From the NCBI RefSeq assembly GCF_000208745.1, contig NC_030858.1:16695611-16759610 (forward strand): a stretch of DNA of 64,000 nt. The letters are read 5' to 3'. The DNA comes from Theobroma cacao (Eukaryota; Streptophyta; Magnoliopsida; Malvales; Malvaceae). Below the pieces are notes generated by a model that was not told the DNA's origin, did not search any database, and saw only the letters and a list, made by a program, of their open reading frames with translations. The translations under genes were made by a program, and so were the position numbers. Positions 1 through 10,854 of this stretch are shown piece after piece. Each line of letters begins with the position of its first letter. Within the stretch, counting starts at the first letter, position 1.

Positions 1-5
1 TTTTA

Positions 6-176
6 GTGAGTTCTTGGACCAGATCTTGTTGCTAAGCCTATTTGTTGAGCGTAGAGTTCTTGTTTTACCGAGCATAGAGCCTTGTTGCTATCGATTTACG
101 TGCCTTGCTCATTTTTTTCGGTGAGTGCTTGGATGGGATCTTGTTGTTGAGCCTATTTACCGAGCGTAGAGTCTTG
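6..176. repeat. Two-copy direct repeat, about 115-bp spacing
   Basis: Bases 6-62 and 121-176 are two diverged copies of one segment (both read GTGAG, then CTTGGA, then GATCTTGTTG, then GAGCGTAGAG). A third partial copy of the phrase GAGCCTATTTGTTG follows near 183. The reading frame that crosses it looks like a by-product of the repeat, not a gene. Confidence 0.6.
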
Positions 177-569
177 TTGCTGAGCCTATTTGTTGTGAAT
201 CTTGGGCCGGATCTCTGGTGAGTTCTTGCTGCATTTTTTGTGGGAATTTTTAATAGCACTTGAAACTTGGTAAATGTAATGGCTTGAGTGCTTAAGGCTA
301 CATCAGGATTTTTTTATTTGTACTGTTTATAGTCGACATCTTTGAATTTAGGAAATGAAAAGAAAAACAACTTGAAATTCGATCTTTGTAGAATAATGAT
401 GCATAATCTCGTTATTGCTGCTTTTGATTTCTCATTATTGCTGCCTTTGATTACAACTGCTTTAGAAATTGAATTTGTTTTTCAATTATCCTAGGCAACA
501 GATATAGCAATAGGGTAAACACAAATTTCAGTAATAAGTTTGAGAGGGAACATATACATACAACTTCTA

Positions 570-790
570 TGAAATTTCAATTGTTCAGTGGTAAACCAAC
601 GGTTGCTGCTACTGCCTAAGCATACTTCTCCATCTTCCTGTTAGGATCCACACCAAATACTTAGACCTCACTATTATCAGCATAGTACTCAAGATTAGGG
701 CATGTGCCTATGCCAATTTACAGTACCTTTTTGGCCTTTTCCTCGTAGTTCCCCAAAGAGTTGTGACTTGTTAGCTGCAACCTTTGACAT
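570..790 (-). pseudogene. Methyltransferase fragment (UbiE/METTL7-like), decayed
   Basis: On the minus strand, bases about 790 to 570 read as one exon-sized piece of a class I SAM-dependent methyltransferase. In order: NYEEKAKKVL, then the SAM-binding motif I region (stop)IGIGTCPNLEYYADNSEV, then VFGVDPNRKMEKYA and AVAATVGLPLNN. Intact relatives carry a glutamate in place of the first stop and GTG in place of GTC. Three in-frame stops (motif I, after SEV, after KYA) make it a pseudogene fragment. The closest family I recognise is the plant UbiE/COQ5-like group related to animal METTL7 proteins; this is from motif memory, not a search. No flanking exons were found, so it may be a captured or decayed piece. 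Confidence 0.6.
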
Positions 791-1866
791 ATAACAAAAT
801 AGGTGTCATTGTCATGACCCATTGCCATCAAAACTGCAAAGATGAATTAAGACTTTCTTCTTCAACTAATTAACAAACCTCTGCCTCATAATATTACATA
901 GTGTATGAAATACTCTTTAACTTTTCATTCTTTCTTTAATAACATAACAATTTTATTTATATATATAATATGGGTTTTTAGATCTCTTCAATTTGATTGA
1001 TTTGACATCATCACATGGTTACCACTGACTTAGTATAAAATTTGATTTAATATTAGATGTGAGGATACTGGGATTTGTTGATGTTGCCATAACCTTAGCA
1101 AATGCTTAATCAGAATTAAGTGATGTGATTAAAACCTTTCTTCCTAATTAGCTACTTCAAACTATATACATGGGAAATTAAAATCATTTAAGCAAAGAAG
1201 ACTTGAGAATTTTAAGTTTCATATTCATTAATTGGTCAAGTAATGACATTAATTGGTCACTTCTAACGGACAATTTCTTTAAACTGAAGAAGATATAAAT
1301 CAAATAAAATAAGAAAACATTGACAATTATATATAAAAATTTTAAAAAATTTACAATTTTTGTGCTCTCTAAAATTTACTATTTTCTTTTCTATATAATA
1401 ATTCTTTCAAATTAAGTAATAAACATATCAAAAGTCCTTACTTTAAAAAAATAGTAATTCCTTTCCTACATAATTATTTAATTTTTTAATCATAAAATAC
1501 TAATCTAAACTTGGGGTTCAATTCATGGTGATGATGGTTATCCAAAAGGAAAAGCAAAAAAGTTTTGCTCATTTTTCAATCACTTGGTTGTAATGGATTT
1601 TATACTGATTAATACATAGAAAAGCTTGTGAATATGAATTTATCCATTCGTTTATAAAATTACACTTATTTACGATCCTGTTTTTAAATTTTTTTTCTTG
1701 TATGGAAATTTGATTTACTATCCTTATATGTTAATTTTTTTTGTTATTATATTTAAATTGTTTAACTTAGTTTTGCATATTGGAATGTGGTTGTTAACAA
1801 ATTTTATTATAATCAACGGTGGAAATTACCCTTGACTGTTATATTCTATGACACTTAGGATTACAA
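791..1866. other. AT-rich intergenic stretch
   Basis: I see no gene, RNA or clear repeat here. The sequence is AT-rich with homopolymer runs. The 5' end of the CACTA element that follows should lie in or before this stretch, but I could not find a CACTA-type terminus. Confidence 0.5.
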
Positions 1867-4800
1867 ATGACGGGAGATCGATCTTAGATGTACCGTCGCT
1901 TAACTTCTGATGGATTCATTAGAGATGAATTAGTAAATGGAGTTAATGAATTCATTCATTTTACACGTTCTAACACTACATTTATGTGGAAGAATAAAAT
2001 TAGATGCCCATGCTCTTGATGTAGTAACAACAAGTTTCTATGTGAGGATAAGGTGACAGAGCACATACTTAATAGGGGTTTTACTAGTGCTTATACAATT
2101 CGCAATTTACATGGGGAACATGATGTTAGACAATCATTAAGAAGTAGAGGTAGAATTGAACCATATGCTAGTAATGAGGAATATGGAGAACCTATATATG
2201 ATGAGGAAATAGAAAATCCATATAGTAGAATGGTTAGGGATACTATGGGTCTGGAAGTTACTTTCAATTATGGTTGTGAAAATGAGTCAAGGTTTGTGGA
2301 AGAAGATCTAAATCCAAATACATCTAGCTTTTACTCTTTGTTAAGTACTGTAGAGGAACCTTTGCGGTCAGGTTGCACAAAGCACACAACTCTTTCAACT
2401 GTCTCGCAACTTTTAAATGTTAAGTCAGAATACAATTTGAGTGAATCATGTTTTGATCATCTGTTAGAGATAACAAAGAATATGTTGCCTTCAGATGAAA
2501 CTTTACCTACTGATTTTTATAGAATGAAAAAAAAGGTAGCAAAACTTGGATTGGGATATATCAAAATTCATGCTTGCAAAAACAATTGCATGCTATTTTG
2601 GATGGAAACTACTAATTTTGAGCATTGTATGATATGTGGGCATTTTCTATTTAAACTGAGGAAATCAAGTGTGAAAAGGTAGAAGAAAATACCTTACAAG
2701 ATTTTACGTTACTTGCCACTTATACCCAGGCTTCAAAGGCTTTATATGTCATGCAAAACTACTGAATATATGACGTGGCATGTGCAAAACCAAAGTGATG
2801 ATGGAGTCCTCAGACACCCTGTTGATGGTGAGGCTTGGCAAAACTTCAACCGCACACATGACTTATTTGCAATGGAACCTCAAAATGTCAGACTAGGGTT
2901 ATATGCTGATGGTTTCAATCTTTTTGGATCGACTACAAAACCTTATTCTATTTGGCCAGTAATGCTATGTGTGTACAATTTACCCCCATGGATGTGTATG
3001 AAACAACAATATATATTTCTTAATATGGTTATTCTGGGGAAGAAAAATCCAAGTCAAAACATAAATGTTTTCTTGAAGCCTTTGATACATGAGTTGAAAG
3101 TATTGTGGACCAAGGGTGTTGTAACTTATGATGCATATAGGAAACAAAATTTCCATATGAGGGCAACATTATTATGGACAATTAATGATTTTTGGTATGT
3201 TGTCAGGGTGGAGTACTCATGGACGATTATCATGTCCCTATTGCATGGAACATTTTGAGGCTTTCATATTGGATCATGGTAGAAAACTTTGTTTTTTTTA
3301 TTGTCATCGACAATTCTTGCGATATAATCATCATTTTAGAAGGCAGAGAGACAAATTTATTAAAAAAAGAGTTGAACATCACTTACTATTTCCTCGATTA
3401 TCAGGTGAGAAAATATTGACACATTTGAATTCGCTTACTGATCTCCCATTCGGAGCAAAATGTGATGACCAGAAGATTTTAGGTTATGGTGTTAGTCATA
3501 ATTAGGTGAAGAAAGGTATATTTTGGGATCTTCCTTATTGGCATATGCTGCTTATTCGTCACAATCTCGATGTGATGCATATTGAACGTAATGTATTCGA
3601 GAATATATTCAACACAATGATGGATGTTAAGGGAAAGACGAAAGACAACTTAAAGTTACGACAAGATTTGAAGGTGTATTGCAAGCGGCCAGAATTGGAA
3701 TTAGTGGAAAATAATGGAAAAATTTTCAAGCCTAAGGCTGCGTACACCTTAAATAAGGAGGAAATAAAAAATGTTTGTTCTTGGGTGAAGCAAATGAGAT
3801 TACCTGATGGCTTTGCATCGAACATATCTCGGTGTTAATGAGATTGATTGTAAATTTTATGGGATGAAAAGTCATGATTGTCATTTTTTTTACAACGATT
3901 GCTCCCAATTGTCTTCAGTGATATGGTGCCTCACTCAATTTGGGATTCGATTACTGGGATATCTCACTTTTTTAGGGATTTGTGTACAATGAAAATACCT
4001 GTAGATCATATGGAAGCTTTGCAAGGAAAAATATGTGAAACTATATGCAAACTCGAAAAGATCTTTCTTCCCGGTTTCTTTGACCCTATGGAGCATTTGC
4101 CGATTCGTTTACCTTAATAGGCAAAGGTTGCTGGACCCGTCCAGTATTGATGGATATATCCATTTGAGAGGTACTATATTTGTTATTTATTTTCAAATAG
4201 TTTATTAGAATAGTGTAAGGTACTTTCTAAGTTTGCTGAATATTGTGATTTTTAGGTTTTCGTAACATTTGAAGAAAAAAGTAAAAAATCGAGCCTCAAT
4301 TGAAGGATTTATATGTGAGGCTTATATTATCGAGGAAATCTCCTCGTTTTGCTAATGGTATTTTGAACCTGCTATGCGAACAAGATTAAATAAAGTGCCA
4401 CGTAATGATGATGGGGGAGACATGGACTCTCAGGGTCATCTTTCAATTTTCACTCATCCTAGGCAATCTTTTGGTCCATTAGATAAATCTCAATTTTTAG
4501 ATGAGGATGAGTTTTATACTGTTGAGCTATATGTTTTAATGAATTGTGAAGAGATGGTCCCATATATAAAGTAAGTATCATTCAACCATAAACTCAAATG
4601 ATTGATCATAAGAATGAATTTAATCACTAAATTGTGGATATGATGATAGGATGTTTGATGAAATTATCAAGGGAGATGTTATGCATATATCGAAAGATGA
4701 ATTGAAGAAAGTACGTAATGCAAGATTCATTAAATGGTTTAAAAATTATGTAAGTTTATGTAAATTATAAGTGAACTTTGAATAACATTGAGGCATTAAT

Positions 4801-5651
4801 TATGTTATTATTAATTTTTGATATTGTATGTCATGTTCGTAGGTTGCAACACGTACGGATGAAATTGACCCACGTATACTTGAAATCTCTTATGGTCCAG
4901 GACGTATGATAGGGTGTTACAAAGGATACTTTATAAATGGTTTCAAGTTTCACACCCTAGATTATGGCCAAAATCGTAAGACAATGAATAGTGGGGTTTA
5001 CATAAAAGGGAGTTTTTACAATGATTATGAGCATGACTTTTATGGTATTTTAGTGGATATAATCGAGTTGGAGTCTTTTGGAATTGGAAACAGAGTTGTG
5101 CTATTTAGGTGTCATTTGTTTGACAGTGAAAAAGGTATTAAGGTAGATCCTTTGCATGGTCTTGTTGAATTTAAATGCAACTCAATACTTGCCAGTAATA
5201 AACCATTTGTTTTAGTAGCACAAGCTCACCAAGTTTATTATAGTAGTTATCAATCAAGGAAAAGAGATCGACGAGATTGGTGGGCAATATTTAAAACAAA
5301 AGCTAGGAGTAGCTATAACATTCCTAGTAATGGAGATAGAGAAAATGAAATTGATTTGAATGAAGAAGTATACCAAGAAGAAGTGTCTGTTTCAATGAAT
5401 GCTACTCCATCAGAAGAACTTGATAACTTGACAGTCTTATAAAGTGGTGATTATGAAAAGGTTAATCTCTTGATTGAGGATGAAGACGATGACATGCAAA
5501 AAGATGAAGATGAAGAAGATGAAATGGAATGAGATGAAAATAAAGATGACGATGAAGAAGAAGATGAACTTGAAGACGACGCTTCTGAAACTTTGAGTGA
5601 TGATAGTGATAATAAAGAAGAACATGAGTTTGATTATTCTGAAAGTGATTG
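1867..5651 (+). pseudogene. CACTA TNP2-like transposase pseudogene
   Basis: Translation in pieces recovers the domain series of plant CACTA transposases. The N-terminal Transposase-associated domain (about 1867-2100) reads MTGDRS-stop-MYRRLTSDGF, the stop replacing a usual tryptophan, then KIRCPCS-stop-CSNNKF. The Transposase_21 domain follows at about 2713-3500 (DGVLRHPVDGEAW, LYADGFNLFG, LSGWSTHGRLSCPYC). A DUF4218-type region is at about 3506-4130 (HNLDVMHIERNVFENI, NEIDCKFYGMKSHDCHFF). A short exon lies at 4374-4574 (RNDDGG, LYVLMNCEE), and a DUF4216-type region at 4850-5330 (YKGYFINGFKFHTLDYG, RRDWWAIFK). An acidic Asp/Glu tail ends near 5651. Stops at 1885, 2017, 2680 and 3503 and frame changes near 3190, 3830 and 3880 inactivate it. 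Gaps at about 4170-4370, 4575-4650 and 4751-4843 look like introns. Confidence 0.88.
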
Positions 5652-5927
5652 ATGATGGTAGGCATATATGATATTGGTTTGATATTTTTTGTTACATGGT
5701 TGTATATTTGTTAATTTTATAATATTAAAAGATCTTAACATTATGTAAAATTTAATCTAAGTTTATATTTATAAATGTTGAGATTAATACTATATAATGG
5801 CTATTTTATTGTATAAATGAAAAATCATACTTGTCATTGTTGTAAATTGATGGTTTCTATACTTTGTTTCAATTTGATTGAAAATAATTTGTGTCTGAAT
5901 TTTAACATTATAAATATTATAGGAACG

Positions 5928-7680
5928 ATGGTTAAAGGGAAGCATTCAAAACCACGACCTAGATCAACAAATGCCTCTGAAAGTATGTCTTTGCCTACGA
6001 ATGCTAGAGAATTTGCTGATCTATCCATTCAACAACAGATGCAGCAGGAGTTTAATGATGTGCCATTTGAGACACCTTCTTTGTTGGGTGCATCTGCAGA
6101 GCAAGTAGAAAATGAGACATCTATTCACGATTCTCGTAGATCCCCATCTATTGATTTAGGTGCAAGTGTAGATGACACATCCTCAATGTCAAAGGGCAAG
6201 GGGCCTAGTATAGGACTATAGACTCCTGTAGATCCATCAGATAGATTGCATATAACTCCTATTGGGGAGAGATATGTTGTCTTAAGATATTTCTAATATT
6301 TGTTAATGAAATTGTTATATTTGTTAAAAATTTTAATATATAAAAATTTTCTTTTATATTCTACAAGCACTTTTTTCGAGCGAGGGGTCACCACTACAAT
6401 CACAAGGATCATCGAAAATCACTTCAATGGTCCATGGTCGACATGGAGGAAAGTCCCTAATGATGTAAAGGAGTTAATGTTTCAAAAATTTCAAGTACGT
6501 AGTTTGTTATTTATTTATTTATTATAACTTTATGTTTTCAATTAATTTCTATCAATTTTTTTAATAACATTATTATTTTGCTATAGGAAAAATGTGTTTG
6601 GTCTGCAAATCACAATGTTTTGGTTCGACGAATATGAGAAAAAATTTGTTCCGATCGGTTAGGAGACATGCTGTCAGAAGAAAGGAATAAAGCAATGATA
6701 GAAGTCCAAACAAACAACAATAGGGACTGCAAAGGCATGTCAAGGGAATCGATCACGAATGAAATCTGGGATCTCTTTATCGATACAGTATGGGGTATAG
6801 AAGAATGGCAAGAGAAATTGAGAAAAGCAAGGCAAAATCGTTTAACGGCAAAAGAATGAAGCATCCCAAAGCACACTAGCAGTTTAGTTCCATTTGTGGT
6901 TCATGCAAAAAGGATGGTATGAATTACTTTTACTTCACATTTATATGTTCGGTTTTCTTTCAAACTAAATTTAAATTGTATGTTTAGTAGTTTGACTTTG
7001 ATTTTTCCTTTCACGTAATTTATATATATCGATTATGATTGAGTATATATAGTTGTAAATAAATGTAGGCAATTGAGATGAAACCAGATGTTAGCTTTTT
7101 GGAAGTGTTCAATCGCACTCATAAGCGTTTAGGGGGTCATGGTGATTTTATAGATAACAAGTCCAAGTTTACGAGTGTACATACCAAATTGATTAATTTT
7201 AAGATTAAAGTTGATGACTGTAGTTGAATACTAATATAATTTAATTTTTTTGTAGGAAATGTATAATTCTGTACTATTGCAAAAGTATGGTGAGGATTCA
7301 TCTTCTCAGCCAGAATTCGATCTGAATGTTGGATTGAAGCAATTGAAGAGATTGAGACTACACGTACTCACGTGTATGGGTTTGGTACTCGAGTCCCTGC
7401 TACAGCTTTACTTACTGAAACACATAGCAATGTAGCAACATTTGAGTCTGCATGTGGCCCTATGCCCTCAAACGCTACCAGTCTCGCAATTGCATTGGAA
7501 GAGAAAGTAGAAAATCTTTCAGAAAACTTTGGTAAGATACGTGATAAATTACGTGGAGAAATACGTGAAGAAATTAAAAATGCAATGGCGGAAAGCATGA
7601 GTGAATTTATGAGACATATGGAAAGCATGATCATGACTAATGCACTTTCAAAACAAGGAAATGCGGGACCTTCAAGCTAA
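5928..7680 (+). pseudogene. CACTA second gene, Transposase_24 (TNPA-like), split by introns
   Basis: The likely start is the ATG at 5928 (MVKGKHSKPRPRS), just after an acceptor-like TATTATAG. A low-complexity N-terminal exon runs to about 6221. The core exons resemble plant Transposase_24 (Ptta/En/Spm): TRIIENHFNGPWSTWRKVP at about 6395-6455, then an exon from about 6590 with LSEERNKAMIEVQ, then SFLEVFNRTHKRLGGHGDF near 7090-7150. The C-terminal exon (7256-7680) starts MYNSVLLQKYGED and ends in a predicted coiled-coil-rich tail (EEKVENLSENFGKIRDKL). Separating stretches have the AT richness of introns. A stop at 6219 (GPSIGL-stop) and stops in the core (near 6636 and 6857, unless spliced) suggest decay. 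Its place directly after the TNP2 pseudogene supports the assignment. Confidence 0.75.
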
Positions 7681-8004
7681 CATCTGGACAAGCAAGATCA
7701 CATTTCATGATATGATGTCAATGATTCACTGCTACACTTAGATACTTTTTAGTGTAGCTGTTTAATAACAATTTTAGCTTTATAATCATATGTGTTGAAC
7801 TTTTTTTAGATATTGTGTGTTAGGGTAATTTTGAATTGTTTGAATTTGACTTTGAATTTCGGTTTTTAGTATGTGTTTCTTTTATATAATATGAAATTCA
7901 AGCGCCGATGTGAATGGATATTTTATTATCGAAATGGAAATTGGTATTTTTTTTAAAAAAGCAATTTTTGGTAATTTTTTTGGGAAATTGGTAATCTAGT
8001 AAAA

Positions 8005-8400
8005 TAATTTCCGTTGGAAAAGTATTTCCAACGCAAAATTCCGTTGCAAATACTCTTTTGAATATAAAAGAGTTCTGTTGGAAATGCTTTTCCAACGGAA
8101 TTGTTTCCAATGGAAAATTCCGTTGGAAACCAATTTCCAACAAAATTGTTTCCAACGGAATTTTCCGTCGAAACTTATTTTCCAATAGAAAATTTCGTTG
8201 GAAATTATTTCCAATAGAAATTCAGTCGGGTACCCTACACTGAGCTCATTTTTCCAACAGAATTTTCCATTGAAAATTTTCAATGGATTTTCAACGGAAA
8301 GTCTTACCGACGAAATTTTCAACGGAATTTTCCGTTGAAAATGCCTATTTCCAAAGGAATTTAGCCTTTTTCCAATGAAAAATTTCGTTAAAAAAGGCTG
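8005..8400. repeat. CACTA subterminal repeat field
   Basis: About 400 bp holds many copies, in both orientations, of the near-palindromic motif TTCCAACGGAA / TTCCGTTGGAA separated by short A/T spacers. Such fields next to the ends are the binding region for the element's own TNPA-type protein in En/Spm relatives; that function is inferred. Several short reading frames through the field (WKPISN, RKFRWK and similar) are translations of the repeat. Confidence 0.8.
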
Positions 8401-8414
8401 ATTTTTTTATAGTG
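8400..8414 (-). repeat. CACTA right terminal inverted repeat
   Basis: The minus strand from 8414 inwards reads CACTATAAAAAAATCAGC, matching the CACTA rule. The three bases outside (TTG, 8415-8417) would be half of the usual 3-bp target duplication. The other half could not be assigned because the left end is missing. Confidence 0.75.
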
Positions 8415-10480
8415 TTGTCTTTCGAGAAGAGCTACTACTGTTGGTTTTGTTAAGTGATCAATAAGGCTTCTAGTAGGTGTCAAACCTTTACCTTGAGTTG
8501 AACTCCACTGGTCTTGTCCATTTGATATACTTTGAACTTTGTTTATTTTTATAATAAGTGTAATTTTTGAAATTGCCATGGGTGGCTTATACTTGATATT
8601 TGAGAAATGTTTTGCTTCCACACTTTGAGCCCGAGATCATGCGAACTAATGTTTTGCAACTTGATATATGTTTATATATATGATTTCATGGTGATGCGTC
8701 CCATGAAGTATTTGAACATTGGATTCGATTTATTTGTTTTGAGGCTTGGATTGAGTGGAACTTTCCCATTAAACCCCTATGCCGGTCATGAACCTGAGTT
8801 TGGATTGTGACATGATCTCTCTTTCTATTTCAAACTCTTAAATTTATTGTTAGAAAAATCTGTTATCTTATCAACAGTATTTAGTTTGCAAGTTTGGGAA
8901 ATCCTGCTTCTCAAAAATGAGGCATTATTTTAACTACAACTTATCATGGAATGTGTAAAGGTTGTTGGTGTTGTGCCAGAAAAATAGGTTGAAAATGTAT
9001 CTCAAGTTTCACTTGCAGAAGAAACAAGAAAACGCTTATGATCTTTTCTCAACCCTACTGCAAGTTATAGGTGTTCTGGTTGTCTTATCGACAAGCTATA
9101 AGTGGTATTACTGAGGCCCTGGTTTTCTGGACATTTTTTTATTATTTTGTTCTTAACTTAACAGGTGTTGTTTTGTTGGAACAAGGCACATGTTTGGTGT
9201 GAAAGATTGAAGGATCTTATTGGTTTTGATTAAAGAAGATACTTAACTCAAAAAGAAAAAATTTCAAAATGCTAATTCTTAATCTAGGAAGGTGAGAAGG
9301 TAAAAAAACTAGCTGAGCAATACATCGAGGTAGCCTAGCAATAGGAAAAAGGCGAAGATAATTATTTCCACTTTCATCTAATTCTTTAAGGAGCTATTTC
9401 TTAATTCTTTAGAGCCTTCATCATTTCCGTTGTGTTTTTATTAGTAAATAGTGGATGGTCGAGAGATGCGATCTTACAGAAAGGTGGAATATCCATTGTG
9501 TAAATCAAGAATATGACATGAACAAGAACATGCATTATGTAATCAAGAATATGACAAACAAACTTGGTTACTAGGCTTGCCTTGGTTGTATATTTTGCCC
9601 CCTATAGTTCTTGAGATTTATATTGAGCAGTTTATGTTTGCCCAACAAAAAAGTTGTCAAGAAAATATAAATTTGTTGCTGAGATTTTCAATATTAAAGG
9701 CGATGACATGTGCTATGCATACATTATCAAAGCCAAAAAAAAAAAAAAAACTCAATGATTGCGGGTTTGTCCATCTAGTGGTGATTGTTAGAACATTTTT
9801 TTTAATTTTCTTTTTAGGAATTTTGTAGAGATATGTGAAGCAATTGTTTCTTTTGATAGCTACTGGAATGTACTTTTTTTAGAAATGGAAGCTTAGTTTT
9901 CAACAAAAAGATGCTCTTACAAGAGAATTTATTTGATGAAAAGGTGTATCTGATGCCTTTCAAAAAACAAAGGTGCATTTGAATTGTATTTTTCGTAATC
10001 TCAAGTATGTGAATAAAGTTTATGGTTAAATGAAAGAAATTAAGCTTTTAAATGTAAGGATCTTATTGTCTTTTTAATAAATTTTAATTAAAAGTTCAAG
10101 ACTGTTACTTTTTATAGGAATAGTAGTAAAACACAAAGATTTATTTTTTCAAAACAATTTAAAAATGTTATGTGAGAAAATATTATACCACAAGAGATTT
10201 ACGTACACTTTACCTAAACAAATCAATAACTTAAATTTAAAATGATTTACAACTGAATAATTTAAGTGTCAAACCTGAATAACATGAAATGTATTAAAAC
10301 CTCAAAAGACCGAAATGCAAAAGAAGAAAATGACTTTAATAGCCTAATTACCACCTTTAACGGATTGAGCAATTGGACCCATTTGGACTCGATGATGTGC
10401 GGTGGGGCTAGGCCTGCTTGCATTGTATACATGGGGCCAACCATGTCTTATGGTTCAAGCCGATAGCTGCTGCAAGGCAT
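8415..10480. other. Intergenic region without a recognisable gene
   Basis: Only short frames occur. A stretch near 9000-9060 (VSLAEETRKRLYDLFSTLLQ) and another near 9285-9330 (EGEKVKKLAEQYIEVA) look protein-like and could be decayed exons, but I could not assign a family and each ends in stops. The rest is AT-rich with a poly-A run at 9736-9750. Candidate polyadenylation signals for the HKT gene (AATAAA on the minus strand) lie just to the right, at 10487-10492 and 10510-10515. Confidence 0.4.
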
Positions 10481-10854
10481 TCCGCATTTATTAAAGATAA
10501 ACTTTTAAATTTATTCATTTAATTTTCAATAAAAAACATGTACTGGGGATTATTTTGAGTTTTAAAAAATATACTGTCTATATCTACATATTTGTTAGAT
10601 TTTGATTTCCTTTGCAAAAGAAGCTTGATCATAAGATTAAACTAAAACAGAGATATGAAAGCCACTAGGATATAAGATACTATTTTTGGAGAAGCTTTTC
10701 TACACTTTATAATCCTCAAGGTGGCAAAAACTCAAAATACAGCATAAGGATTATTCTTGACCTATATTATACAGTGCCAATTTACATCACAGAAAACATT
10801 GAAAACCTGGTGGCTGCACAAGCTTTTTGGACTTCACTTTGGATCCAGCATTAA

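Larger units (their letters stand above)
1867..8414 (+). mobile_element. Degenerate CACTA (En/Spm) DNA transposon
   Basis: The order is typical of plant CACTA elements: a TNP2-type transposase pseudogene (1867-5651), a second gene of the Transposase_24/TNPA kind (5928-7680), then a field of short subterminal repeats and a terminus at 8414. The minus-strand reading of the right end starts CACTATAAAAAAATCAGC, the expected CACTA signature. The matching left end was not found, so the left boundary given is only the start of recognisable coding sequence. Both protein regions are broken, so the element is not autonomous today. Confidence 0.85.

Noticed and set aside
5437..5665. Minus-strand Phe/Ile-rich and His-rich frames
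   Set aside because: They are the antisense of the acidic GAT/GAA repeat tail of the CACTA transposase.
7898..8322. Repeated WK.-rich frames on both strands
   Set aside because: Translations of the CACTA subterminal repeats, not a repeat protein gene.
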